Assembly: GCA_009746045.1 (NCBI GenBank)
Contig: RPFO01000229.1
Coordinates: 120,001-184,000 of the forward strand
Reading direction: 5' to 3'
Length of the DNA: 64,000 nt
From: Mesostigma viride
Taxonomy: Eukaryota > Streptophyta > Mesostigmatophyceae > Mesostigmatales > Mesostigmataceae
Shown: piece after piece, positions 52,738 to 63,595 of the stretch
Position numbering within the stretch: the first letter of the stretch is position 1
Layout: every line of letters starts with the position of its first letter
Notes under the pieces: generated by a model
Told to the model about the DNA's origin: nothing
Database searches by the model: none
The model's input: the letters and a program-made list of their open reading frames with translations, nothing else
Program-made: the position numbers and the translations under genes

Positions 52738-55672
52738 TAAGTGAGTGAGTGAGTGAGTGAGTGAGTGAGTGAGTGAGTGAGTGAGTGAGTGAGTGAGTGA
52801 GTGAGTGAGTGAGTGAGTGAGTGAGTGAGTGAGTGAGTGAGTGAGTGAGTGAGTGAGTGAGTGAGTGAGTGAGTGAGTGAGTGAGTGAGTGAGTGAGTGA
52901 GTGAGTGAGTGAGTGAGTGAGTGAGTGAGTGAGTGAGTGAGTGAGTGAGTGAGTGAGTGAGTGAGTGAGTGAGTGAGTGAGTGAGTGAGTGAGTGAGTGA
53001 GTGAGTGAGTGAGTGAGTGAGTGAGTGAGTGAGTGAGTGAGTGAGTGAGTGAGTGAGTGAGTGAGTGAGTGAGTGAGTGAGTGAGTGAGTGAGTGAGTGA
53101 GTGAGTGAGTGAGTGAGTGAGTGAGTGAGTGAGTGAGTGAGTGAGTGAGTGAGTGAGTGAGTGAGTGAGTGAGTGAGTGAGTGAGTGAGTGAGTGAGTGA
53201 GTGAGTGAGTGAGTGAGTGAGTGAGTGAGTGAGTGAGTGAGTGAGTGAGTGAGTGAGTGAGTGAGTGAGTGAGTGAGTGAGTGAGTGAGTGAGTGAGTGA
53301 GTGAGTGAGTGAGTGAGTGAGTGAGTGAGTGAGTGAGTGAGTGAGTGAGTGAGTGAGCGAGTGAGCGAGTGAGCGAGTGCGTGAGTGAGTGAGTGAGTGA
53401 GTGAGTGAGTGAGTGAGTGAGTGAGTGAGTGAGTGAGTGAGTGAGTGAGTGAGTGAGTGAGTGAGTGAGTGAGTGAGTGAGTGAGTGAGTGAGTGAGTGA
53501 GTGAGTGAGTGAGTGCGTGAGTGCGTGAGTGCGTGAGTGAGTGAGTGAGTGAGTGAGTGAGTGAGTGAGTGAGTGAGTGACTAGTGAGTGAGTGAGTGAG
53601 TGAGTGAGTGAGTGAGTGAGTGAGTGAGTGAGTGAGTGAGTGAGTGAGTGAGTGGGTGGGTGGGTGGGTGGGTGGGTGGGTGGGTGGGTGGGTGGGTGGG
53701 TGGGTACGTGGGTGGGTGGGTGGGTGGGTGGGTGGGTGGGTGGGTGGGTGGGTGGGTGGGTGGGTGGGTGGGTGGGTGGGTGGGTGGGCCGGGTGGGTGG
53801 GTGGGTGGGTGGGTGGGTGGGTGGGTGGGTGGGTGGGTGGGTGGGTGGGTGGGTGGGTGGGTGGGTGGGTGCGTGGGTGCGTGGGTGGGTGGGTGCGTGG
53901 GTGGGTGCGTGGGTGGGTGCGTGGGTGGGTGGGTGCGTGGGTGCGTGGGTGCGTGAGTGCGTGAGTGCGTGAGTGCATGAGTGCATGTGAGTGCGTGAGT
54001 GCGTGAGTGCGTGAGTGCGTGACTGCGTGAGTGCGTGAGTGCGTGAGTGCGTGAGTGCGTGAGTGCGTGAGTGCGTGAGTGCGTGCGTGCGTGAGTGCGT
54101 GCGTGAGTGAGTGAGTGCGTGAGTGAGTGAGTGCGTGAGTGAGTGAGTGAGTGAGTGGGTGGGTGGGTGGGTGGGTGGGTGGGTGGGTGGGTGGGTGGGT
54201 GGGTGGGTGGGTGGGTGGGTGGGTGGGTGGGTGGGTGGGTGGGTGGGTGGGTGGGTGGGTGGGTGGGTGGGTGGGTGGGTGGGTGGGTGGGTGGGTGGGT
54301 GGGTGGGTGGGTGGGTGGGTGGTGGGTGGGTGGGTGGGTGGGTTGGTGCATGGGTGGGTGGGTGGGTGGGTGGGTGGGTGGGTGGGTGGGTGGGTGGGTG
54401 GGTGGGTGGGTGGGTGGGTGGGTGGGTGGGTGGGTGGGTGGGTGGGTGGGTGGGTGGGTGAGTGAGTGAGTGAGTCCACGAGTGAGTGAGTCCACGAGTG
54501 AGTGAGTCCACGAGTGAGTGAGTCCACGAGTGAGTGAGTCCACGAGTGAGTTCACGAGGGAGGGAGGGAGGGAGGGAGGGAGGGAGGGAGGGAGGGAGGG
54601 AGGGAGGGAGGGAGGGAGGGAGGGAGGGAGGAGGGAGGGAGGGAGGGAGGGAGGGAGGGAGGGAGGGAGGGAGGGAGGGAGGGAGGGAGGGAGGGAGGGA
54701 GGGAGGGAGGGAGGGAGGGAGGGAGGGAGGGAGGAGGGAGGGAGGAGGGAGGGAGGGAGGGAGGGAGGGAGGAGGGAGGGAGGGAGGGAGGGAGGGAGGG
54801 AGGGAGGAGGGAGGGAGGGAGGGAGGGAGGGAGGGAGGAGGAGGGAGGGAGGGAGGGAGGGAGGGAGGGAGGGAGGGAGGAGGAGGGAGGGAGGGAGGGA
54901 GGGAGGGAGGGAGGGAGGGAGGGAGGAGGAGGGAGGGAGGGAGGGAGGGAGGGAGGGAGGGAGGGAGGGAGGGAGGGAGGGAGGGAGGAGGGAGGGAGGG
55001 AGGAGGGAGGGAGGGAGGGAGGAGGAGGGAGGGAGGGAGGGAGGGAGGGAGGGAGGGAGGGAGGGAGGAGGAGGGAGGGAGGAGGGAGGGAGGAGGAGGG
55101 AGGGAGGGAGGGAGGGAGGGAGGGAGGGAGGGAGGGAGGGAGGGAGGGAGGGAGGGAGGGAGGGAGGGAGGAGGGAGGGAGGGAGGAGGGAGGGAGGAGG
55201 GAGGGAGGAGGGAGGGAGGGAGGAGGGAGGAGGGAGGGAGGGAGGGAGGGAGGGAGGGAGGGAGGGAGGGAGGGGAGGGAGGGAGGGAGGGAGGAGGGAG
55301 GGAGGAGGGAGGGAGGGAGGGAGGGAGGGAGGGAGGGAGGGAGGAGGGAGGGAGGAGGGAGGGAGGGAGGGAGGAGGAGGGAGGGAGGGAGGGAGGGAGG
55401 GAGGGAGGGAGGGAGGGAGGAGGAGGGAGGAGGGAGGGAGGGAGGGAGGGAGGGAGGAGAGGAGGGAGGGAGGGAGGGAGGGAGGGAGGGAGGGAGGGAG
55501 GGAGGGAGGGAGGGAGGGAGGGAGGAGGAGGGAGGGAGGGAGGGAGGGAGGGAGGAGGAGGGAGGGAGGGAGGAGGGAGGAGGAGGGAGGGAGGGAGGGA
55601 GGGAGGGAGGAGGGAGGGAGGGAGGGAGGGAGGGAGGGAGGGAGGGAGGGAGGGAGGGAGGAGGGAGGGAGT
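52738..55672. repeat. 2.9-kb composite of tetranucleotide arrays
   Basis: In order: (GTGA)n 52739-53650, (GGGT)n 53652-53940, GTGC/GTGA mixed 53940-54150, (GGGT)n 54155-54460, a 16-bp GTGAGTGAGTCCACGA unit 54465-54555, then (GGGA)n with GGA slips to 55672. Adjacent blocks differ by single-base changes. Long frames through it are repeat artefacts. Confidence 0.95.
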
Positions 55673-55827
55673 GGAGCGGTCACTCACAGCAGTTTATTCC
55701 CACCCCAGCAGGGCCCCTCCCTCACATCCGGCTGCAAAATCTGCTTGATGTCGCTTCTCTCTAGAATAAGCCGCACAGCCCTGATGCGAGCAAACGGCTC
55801 GCCATCATACTGTCGCTCACTGATGCT

Positions 55828-56090
55828 TTATTCGCGCTTTCCGTAAGATGAAAACATGACGGAAAAGAGAGACTCGGGGAAAGGGATACGGTGAAATACT
55901 TGTCTGCTACCGGCCGGGGTTTCAACAGCGAAGAAATTCGCACCTGAATGTGCACATACCACTCCGTCACGTCGACAACGGTCTTGCATCGCAACCGTGT
56001 CACAGACGCGGCAGCAAAAATTGCTGGCGGCATTGACATGCTCGCCGCAGTTAACGAACGTGCGGAGGTCCGTTTTAGCCCCTGACGCCA
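55828..56090 (-). CDS. Small Cys-rich protein of unknown function
   Basis: From an ATG at 56090: MASGAKTDLRTFVNCGEHVN, then FCCRVCDTVAMQDRCRRDGV, VCAHSGANFF, stop at 55828. The Cys/His spacing suggests a zinc-binding fold, but no family is assigned. A possible acceptor (TTTTGCAG) lies just upstream at about 56115, so it may be an exon. Confidence 0.35.
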
Positions 56091-56656
56091 TGGCGTCTTT
56101 GATGCCAACAACGCCTGCAAAAGACACGATATCGGGCACAAAAGCACTTAAAAACGAATTACGGGTCTGCGACGCCTGGCCCAGCCTAGAAATTGGATAA
56201 AAAATCGCGCCAGCTCGGTTAAAGCAAACTGAGCCGGTAATGAAAAAAGTGCTTCGGTCAAGGCCTTAAAAACTAAAAAATGCGTCGATTAGTGTCAAAA
56301 ACCAGATGTTAGGGCGACTTTCATCGGGAAATTTTTTTGCTGCAGGTAGGTGGGGTCGAGAGAAAATCGGCGACAAAACAGGCACCCACCTGTGAATGAC
56401 GCCAAAATGCCGAAGGACTCCGCAGAGTTTGTGGCGAAAAAAAATAACGGCAAGTAATATATGACCCTAGGAGCATACACTTAAATTTCCAGCCTCGATA
56501 CTGCCTTTTTATTCGCTCACGATAGCCTGCCAGGCCGCCATGCCTGTCGGTGGAAATTCGGTCACCGTCGTGCACGCACACACCAAAAATCTCATTTCGC
56601 GCCACTTTTCGGGTCCTTCTTACGAGGCTGCATTTTGGCGGGGCTCGGACCGTTGT
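56091..56656. other. Region without a recognised gene
   Basis: AT-rich, no supported feature. Confidence 0.4.
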
Positions 56657-57243
56657 GACAGAGGCGACGCGAGCTATGGCCGACCTACCTTCAGCTCCGG
56701 CAGAGCGCACGGGGGAAGCCGGTATACTGCAGCAGGGGGGCGGTCATCCACGTTGACCACAAGCCCTGGCAGGCCCCCCCTGCCACCTCAGACTAGGGAA
56801 TATATACCAGTAGTGTAGATTAGTCAGGCTTAGCCTTTGCAAGTGGCCCACGCGCATGTGCGCCCATAATGGCCCCCATGGATGATGCCTTCAGAATTTA
56901 GTCACGCCCTGCCTATATTAATGGGACCCCCATGGATGTCGCATTAAGAATTTAGCCATGCTATGCAGTGCAGAGAGATGCTCTCTGTCGAGAAGCCCTG
57001 CCCTAGCCCGGCCTTGTGTAGCCATGATGATCTTCCCCCCCATTACATACTCCCCCTTAGCTGGGCATAGTGTGAAGATCATGAGGGTGCAGGTGCCTTG
57101 GTGCACCTAGAGCAAGTGTTGCTTACATTCCCACCCTTGTAGGAAGTAGCCCAGAATGTATTAAAAGCCATATGCCCCCTCTCAGGGATATGTGCTACAT
57201 GTACTCCCAACGGAGTTATGTTTCTAATTAATTAATTAATTAA
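56657..57243 (+). mobile_element. 5'-truncated ORF1 element
   Basis: It starts within the last ORF1 codons (GCGACGCGAGCTATGGCCGA, as in the 49611-51570 element). The common 3' UTR, the stem-loop GTACTCCCAACGGAGTTATG (57203-57222) and a TTAATTAA tail follow. Typical 5' truncation after incomplete reverse transcription. Confidence 0.85.
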
Positions 57244-57532
57244 TATCGCGTTGTAAGCTTTTTTTAGAACGCGTATAGCACCTTAGGGAAAAAAAAATCA
57301 TGGTCATGTATATACTTTCCTGAAAGCCCATAAATCAAAGTTTTGTTTTAGCTACTCAGACCTACAACATGCTGATTCATTAGAGAGATACACTGGTTTG
57401 AATACAGGGGGGTCTGACCATGACCGCGATTTGTTGACCCTAGGTCACAAGTCATGTGCTTATTCACAAATGGTTCATGGAAAAAATCTGGCTTCTTGCA
57501 CGAGCTATGGGCAACATAAATGGGCAACATAA
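57244..57532. other. Spacer, nothing recognised
   Basis: ATATCGCGTTGTAA at 57243 recalls the palindromes at 62126-62182. Confidence 0.35.
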
Positions 57533-58066
57533 AGAAAGTTGGTGCGAGAGGTCCCCAGTTCGATTCCGGTCGGATTCATTTGCAGATCGCGTTTTCCGCG
57601 TTTTCCGCGGACCGGCACTGAACGCAAATGGTTTTCACCTTTGCGGCGTGCCAAATCAGAATATACGCTTGGCTGATCTCGATAGTACCGGCTACGCCCC
57701 CTTCCCCTCTCAAGAAGGTTCCAGCCGTGTTCAGCCCGTCTCACGTTTCGAGCCCTGAACAAGTCTCGAGTGCAGACACGTGTGTAGTACTCCTACACAC
57801 ACAGATCTCGAATTATTTATCTAGCACCAAATCCGAAAGGCTTGCCATCACTCCCCGGAAAGGAGAACTTTTGCGGATGACTGTAGGTGTAAGTTGGCGA
57901 TGCCCTAGGATCCGGAGACGTCTGTCCTATAGTCAGCGAAAGTTGGTGCGAGAGGTCCCCAGTTCGATTCCGGTCGGATTCATTTGCAGATCGCGTTTTC
58001 CGCGTTTTCCGCGGACCGGCACTGAACGCAAATGGTTTTCACCTTTGCGGCGTGCCAAATCAGAGA
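57533..58066 (+). repeat. Two direct copies of a tRNA-3'-half-like sequence
   Basis: About 130 bp at 57533-57660 recurs at 57938-58066. Each contains GTGCGAGAGGTCCCCAGTTC then GATTCCGGTCGGATTC, which reads like a variable loop, T-arm B box and acceptor end. The T stem pairs poorly, so this is not a working tRNA. Candidate tRNA-derived SINE or old tRNA duplicate. Confidence 0.5.
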
Positions 58067-58072
58067 GCCGGT

Positions 58073-58127
58073 GGCCGAAAGTTTGCTCAGTTGGCCAAGG
58101 ATTCTAAGTGAGCAAACTTTCGGCGCG
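58073..58127. repeat. 16-bp perfect hairpin GCCGAAAGTTTGCTCA
   Basis: GCCGAAAGTTTGCTCA and TGAGCAAACTTTCGGC are exact inverses separated by about 20 bases. Related GAGCAAACTCTYGGCC copies lie at 60520-60556. Confidence 0.8.
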
Positions 58128-58154
58128 CAACGCGCGGCTTGTTCAGGAAGTACG

Positions 58155-58330
58155 GCAAATCGAAAAATGCCTAGGCACTTTTGGATTCGACTAGGCAGGA
58201 CTAGATCTCAAATCTAAAAATGCCTAGGCATTTTTTCCGTGAACTAGATCTGAACAGCAACGAATTGGTCGCAATAAAAATGCCTAGGCATTTTTAGATT
58301 TGCCTAGGCACTTTTGGATTCGCCGTCCTT
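58155..58330. repeat. Cluster of TGCCTAGGCA palindromes
   Basis: Four copies of TGCCTAGGCA or AAATGCCTAGGCATTT at about 58168, 58219, 58280 and 58304, with CACTTTTGGATTCG repeated beside two of them. It looks like a binding-site cluster, perhaps a transposon end. Confidence 0.75.
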
Positions 58331-58487
58331 TCTGAACAGCCGCGCATCAGTCGCAACTACCGTTGTAGCGAGGCATTTTATGCGTGCTCGGCATTTTGGG
58401 TTTAACGGACTGCACTGCACTTTGAATTCAAACAGTAAAAGCAACTGTTGAACACGTTTAGAGCTCGGTGGGTGAGAACAAGCGGAA

Positions 58488-58980
58488 ATGGCTGCCACAA
58501 TGGGCACCGAAACCATGCAATTATGCGGGGGTGGTTGCGCAAACATGACTGGCTCAGTCCACAAGTGCACATGCGGCAAGTGGATGCATGTTTTTTGTGG
58601 CGTCGGCGTGGGAGAAGAAGGTTTTGGACAGAAAATTCTGTGCAAGGAATGCTGCGGCGATACGAAGGAGCCGAAAGTCGCTCCGGATGACCTGGGCAAT
58701 CAGCTTGATAGCGCGAAAGGAATTGACAAGAGGGCTGCTAATGACAAAGAAGCCCACTCTGATGGGGAAGAAGATGAACAGCGGGATGCTGAGGACAGGG
58801 CCCTTAGATCTAGCACGCGACATGGCCAGATTGGAAGTTGACCTTGACGAATTAGTGGACCATGCCGTTTTAAGTGGGCAAATGAAGGCCATGACAACTA
58901 AGCAGCAAGCCGGGACGGAGACCAATGTATTCAAGGGCGCCAGAAAGCAGGTACAGGGCGAAGTATTTTTGAAATCATGA
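58488..58980 (+). CDS. Small protein with a PHD/ZnF-like Cys-His cluster
   Basis: From an ATG at 58488: CGGGCANMTGSVHKCTCGKW, MHVFCGVG, then ILCKECCGD. The ligand order is C-x3-C-x8-C-x-C-x4-H-x2-C...C-x2-C, reminiscent of PHD-type or transposon-associated zinc fingers. An acidic tail (SDGEEDEQRDAEDRAL) follows. The frame changes near 58800 into MARLEVDLDELVDHAVLSGQ ... GEVFLKS, ending 58980. It may belong to a small mobile element with the palindrome cluster upstream. Function unknown. Confidence 0.4.
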
Positions 58981-59039
58981 CAGGCTGCCTGCTGCGGACT
59001 TTCGTTTTGCGGTATATAGCGGTCATGCATTCTTTAAGC

Positions 59040-59410
59040 CGTCTTTAGCGGTCATGTATTCTTTAAGCCGCTTGGAGGAGGCGGTAATGGCTGCCGCGTT
59101 GGCCGGTGGCTGTGTCGCAATGGTGTCCACAGCGTCGACTAGTTGCGTAATGGTGTGAGGCGCTGAGTCCTCCCCGTCGGCGGGGGAATGGGAGGCGGCT
59201 GACGGTGATTACGCCATGGCTAGTTTCCGGAAAATACGAACCCTGCCTGTGCTGCGTTTTATGATATTGCGCTAAATCTTGGGCGATGGCGGCCGCAAAT
59301 TATATAATCGTGTTCGTCATCAAAAGGCGCGTCTACTGCAATTTACCCGACCAAATTTCATGCCCGGATGTAAAAGTTATGAGCATTCTCGGCATCCATA
59401 GCTCGTCACA
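59040..59410 (-). mobile_element. Leader and ORF start remnant of an ORF1-type element
   Basis: The minus strand begins GAGCTATGGATGCCGAGAAT and CTCATAACTTTTACATC, like the leader of the 48-51-kb elements. An ATGGCG then hits TAA two codons later. An open stretch, HTITQLVDAVDTIATQPPAN, follows. A dead copy of another subfamily. Confidence 0.4.
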
Positions 59411-59419
59411 CCGTAAACC

Positions 59420-59421
<2 letters not shown>

Positions 59422-59498
<77 letters not shown>

Positions 59499-59836
59499 GC
59501 TATGGCTGGCATGGGCATGGGAGGTGGCATGGGCATGGGCATGGCTGGCATGGGCGGCGGTGGGATGGGCATGGGGCTGGGCTGCGGTGGCATGGGCATG
59601 GACGGTGGCATGGGCGGTGGCATGGGTAGCGCTGGCATGGGCATGGGCGGTGGCATGAGCGGTGGCATCGGTGGCGCTGGCATGGGCGGCGCTTGCATGG
59701 GCGGCACTGGCATGGGCATGGGCGGTGGCATGGGCATGGGCATGGGCATGGGTGGTGGCATGGGCATGGGCGGTGGCATGGGCATGGGCGGTGGCATGGG
59801 CATGGGCGGTGGCATGGGCATGGGCATGGGCGGTGG

Positions 59837-59873
<37 letters not shown>

Positions 59874-60110
59874 GTGGGCATGGGCATGGGCATGGGCATG
59901 GCTGGCATGGGCGGTGGCATGGGGCTGGGAATGGGCATGGCTGGCATGGGCGGCGGTGGGATGGGCATGGGGCTGGGCGGCGGTGGCATGGGCGGCGGCA
60001 TGGGCATGGCTGGCATGGGCGGTGGTGGCATGGGCATGGGCGGCGGCATGGGCATGGCTGGCATGGGTGGTGGCATAGGCATGGGCATGGGCATAGATAG
60101 GCGGAATGGG
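59422..60110. repeat. (GGCATG)n hexanucleotide array
   Basis: About 690 bp of GGCATG units with GGCGGT and GCTGGC variants. The open Met-Gly frame across it (59286-60128) is most simply a repeat artefact. Confidence 0.9.
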
Positions 60111-60128
60111 AGGCACAGCCGAGCCTAG

Positions 60129-61117
60129 CTTGAACCTTAATCGCCTTGTTGGGCTTCATCTCATGGGCGTTCTTCGTTAGATTGTGACATTGGTAGTGTA
60201 ACGACTAAAAGTAACGTAGTGGAGCTGCGGTCTTAATGAACTTTCATGATTTTTAGTGGAACTGACGTCTTAACGATTTATAATTATTATGGTGCATGTC
60301 ATGGCTACAATTTGCATCGTTTTTCTGTGGAAACTACATGTCAAAGCTTCGTGCACAAGTGGCTAGAAACCATACCTGGCTAGGGTGAGGCAGCGTGGGG
60401 GCAGGAGGGAGGGGGGGGGGGGGGGGGGGGGGCGACACTTTACTTTGGGGAACACTTGCGGGGAGGTACGTGATATTATTCCATTGATTTCACACTAAGT
60501 TGGAATACTGGCTGTCAAGTGAGCAAACTCTTGGCCAACTGAGCAAACTCTCGGCCACCAACTCAGAACATATGCAGGCTTTGTGGAACAAAACTCAGGC
60601 CCATTGGCCGGGCCACTGCAGGAGCTATTTTTCATTAGCATCACAAACACAACGCAGTGGGAAAAATGAGAGCCCTTCACAACATGGCGCAACGACACAA
60701 GCACCATTAATTAATCAATTAATAGACACGTGACTGCGTCACAAGCACCATAAACGGGGCCATAGTGAGCTTGGAGGGTCAAAACGTTGAAAATAGGTGT
60801 TGTATAAGTTATACAGCATCAAACATGCATCAAACATCATGACTGGATGACCTAATATGACTGAATCAGGCAGCCACAGCCAAAGCATCATCCACTCTCA
60901 CAACGTGTTGAGCACATGCCTCGTGGGAAGGGAGGTGCTGGGTTTTCATTCCATAACGCGTGCAATACTGAAAGAAAGAGGCACGTGTAATGAAAGGCTT
61001 GGATAGGTTGAGTGATCCATGAGCTTACATGCAGGCAAAGATGACGCTGGAATGCATGTAGCTAGCAAATCATTGGTGGCAAGATGCTAACAACACATGA
61101 TTATACACCATTCATCT
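60129..61117. other. Region without a recognised gene
   Basis: Contains a G run at 60411-60432 and two GAGCAAACTC motifs at 60520-60556; otherwise nothing recognised. Confidence 0.4.
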
Positions 61118-61225
61118 TCATCATCCTGAACGACTCGAACACGCGGACAAGATAACGGCAGGCTCGAGCTACCATGGTCCGGATTCTCCCGATTTCTGGC
61201 CTGCGCTGGTTGTCTCCTTGATACA
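61118..61225 (-). repeat. Dispersed repeat R, copy 5 (reverse, initial part)
   Basis: The reverse complement runs from ATCAAGGAGACAACC through GCGCAGGCCAGAAATCGGG and the MVARACRYLVRVFESF stretch, then stops near 61120. Confidence 0.75.
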
Positions 61226-62205
61226 CCATGATTATGGGCACCTAACTGATCTTCTTGCACAATCAACACAGTATAATTACCATCAACATCCAATCCTCAC
61301 GATATATGCACGGCTTTCACCTACGACGTATACAGTGCACCTAAATACTGCACAACTGCAACCTGCTATGGCTGACATGCAAGCAACGTCGAGTAGGATG
61401 GCGGTCTTAGAGAGGCTGGGCAGAGGTCGGTAAAAATAAGTGGAAAACTGGCAGAAACTAGGTAGAAACACGATATACTTCCGCCTGCAAGCACTATTGA
61501 GCCGGTGGCAGAGGCCATTTCCAGGAAAATACAGCATACCGTAGCAATAGCCACGGTCACGCCTTAAACGCTATTTGCAGGCATCATCATGCCCGGATCT
61601 ACCCAATAAAAGTCTGCACAAATCTCGGTTTAGCCGAGAGTCCGGGCGTTCGGAATGAAAAAACATGTGTTAAGAAGTCGAAACACCATGGAACTGATAC
61701 CAAGCATGGTGCCGCAGCAGACCCGAGTCCTGCCGTAATAATATGTATGCCGGTTTCTAGGGTTTCCGCATGAAAGTTGGGTGAGAAACTGGAAAAAACT
61801 ACGTTTCCTTCGCCCCAGTACCTCAACAAACTGGTAGAAACATAATTATCAACCTTTGAATGCATCATCATGGTCGTGCCACCCAACAGCCACTGAAATT
61901 CGCGCGAAAACTGGCGAGATCTAGATACCTGCCGCCATCGCCGTCGTCTTCACCTTCGTCCCGCAAAAACGCCTGATTTCAGTGGTACATATTTGTTTGC
62001 AGCTGTCACAAAAAAAAAACGTAGGAAACCATGATTTTTTCTTGAATTCTATGATATGTTTCTTACCTGTGTTGAAAGTTTCAGACCAAAACTCGCATGT
62101 TTAACGGGCTTGCCACGTGTCAGATTACAACGCGATACATCGCGTTCTAACCCTACAACGCGATGTATCGCGTTGTAAAAAAAAACGGGCTAGAGCAAGC
62201 TAGTG
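61226..62205. other. AT-rich region; palindrome at 62126-62182
   Basis: No gene recognised. 62126-62182 holds ACAACGCGATACATCGCGTT and CAACGCGATGTATCGCGTTG, two nested palindromes. Confidence 0.45.
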
Positions 62206-62337
62206 TGTGTAGCTTACATTCCCACCCTTGCAGGAAGTAGCCCAGAATGTATTACAAGCCATATGCCCCTTCTCAGGGATATGTGCTACATGTACTCCCA
62301 ACGGAGTTATGTTCCTAATTTAATTAATTAATTACCA
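62206..62337 (+). mobile_element. Severely 5'-truncated ORF1-element 3' end
   Basis: Only the last about 130 bp of the 3' UTR remain, with stem-loop GTACTCCCAACGGAGTTATG (62294-62313) and TTAATTAA tail. It adjoins a small piece of the same family's 3' UTR (62337-62386). Confidence 0.8.
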
Positions 62338-62386
62338 GTAGTGTAGATTAGTCAGGCTTAGCCTAGCACTATGTGGCCTACGCGCA

Positions 62387-63595
62387 TTGAATTGAATTGA
62401 ATTGAATTGAATTGTAACATAACTCCGTTGCATGGGAGAATACGTAGCACATATCCCAGAGAAGGGGCATATGGCTTTTAATACATTCTAAGCTACTTCC
62501 TGCAAGGGTGGGAATGTAAACAACACTTGCTTTAGGTGCCCCAGGGCACCTGCACCCTCATCATGATCTATCACGCTATGCCCAGCTAAGGGGGAGCATG
62601 TCATGTGGGGGAAGATCATCATAGCTATACAAAAGCTAGAACGTGGCATCTCATCAGAGAGCAGCTCTCTGCATGGGCACAACATAACTAAATAAAACTA
62701 GGGCATCATCTGGAGTGTGGCTCATCATAGGCACACATGTACATGGCTAAATAATGCGCGTGGCTCAGCTGGTATAGTGCCAGTAGGAGGCGTACATGTA
62801 CATGGCCACGGTCTATCTATTCTACACTACTACTGCTGTATTCCCCTAAGCTCAGTGGGGCGTCTGGAGTCGCTGGGGCCGCGGGGGTCGCATGCCAGGG
62901 CTGGTGGCCGACGTAGATGGATGGCCGCCCCCTTCCAGTACACCGGCTGCCCCGCCTTGGTCTGCCGGAGCTGGAGGTAGGTCGGCCATAGCTCCCGTCG
63001 CCGTTGTTGCTGCGCCATGCAGGGTCAAGTCGTCGTCAAGGGTGAAGAGAGTCTTCTCGAGCCGCTTGCGGCGTCGGAGAAAAGAAATTTTGTCCGCCGG
63101 GTGAGAAGGAGCGGGGGCGCCCCTGCCTTACCCCGCGCGCGGGGAAGGCGGTGGGCGACCAGCTCAATCTCACCAGTAAGGCCCATGCGACTAAGAATTT
63201 CTCTCTCAATTGCACGTGCAAGCTTCTCGGAATTCTCACCTTCCTCCATGTCGAAGTTCTTGACAATGACGTTGAGGCTGCGCTTGGCGAGCTCGGCCTC
63301 CTCGCGGAGGTCGAGCGTCTGCTGCTGGAGCTGGGCTGCGACGGCGGAGGTGGTGGAGGTGGCGTGCTGTCCGCCCAGGTCGGGATGGGAGGAGCATCGC
63401 CGGCCAGGCCAGCCGGGGCTGGCTGGGCGGCAATGTCCTTCACCGCCTGGGCGGTGAGGCCTGCGGTGTTTTGCAGGACCTTGATGGCAATTGCATTGTC
63501 CTTAAGACGTTGGTCAATGTCGCGGAGCTGGGCGGTGATGGAGTCGGTGGAGGCGGAGGGGGGGGGGGGTGCCGGAGGCGAGGAGGGCAGTGAAC
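62387..63595 (-). mobile_element. ORF1 element, 5' side interrupted
   Basis: The minus strand ends with a CAATT-type tail (62387-62417) and a stem-loop carrying a CAT insertion (ACTCCGTTGCATGGGAG on plus). ORF1 parts are readable in shifting frames (STDSITAQLRDIDQRLKDNA; RRRELWPTYLQLRQTKAGQP; VYWKGAAI). It stops at 63595, where CATACGG-rich sequence begins. Confidence 0.75.

Noticed and set aside
52739-53650. CRISPR-like or telomere-like array
   Set aside because: Uniform 4-bp units without spacers, and not a known telomere repeat.
52508-55687. 1059-residue minus-strand frame of THSL, THPP and SLPP repeats
   Set aside because: It is the translation of tetranucleotide arrays, which stay open in several frames on both strands. 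Only the last 77 codons (52508-52737) look protein-like.
54518-55846. Plus-strand Gly/Arg/Glu repeat frames
   Set aside because: Frames through (GGGA)n; same artefact.
57533-57660. Functional tRNA gene
   Set aside because: T-stem pairing fails and no confident D-arm or anticodon arm is present; recorded as tRNA-like only.
59286-60128. Met-Gly repeat protein
   Set aside because: Direct translation of the GGCATG array; the antisense and other frames are equally open. The first 40 codons come from an element leader on the other strand.
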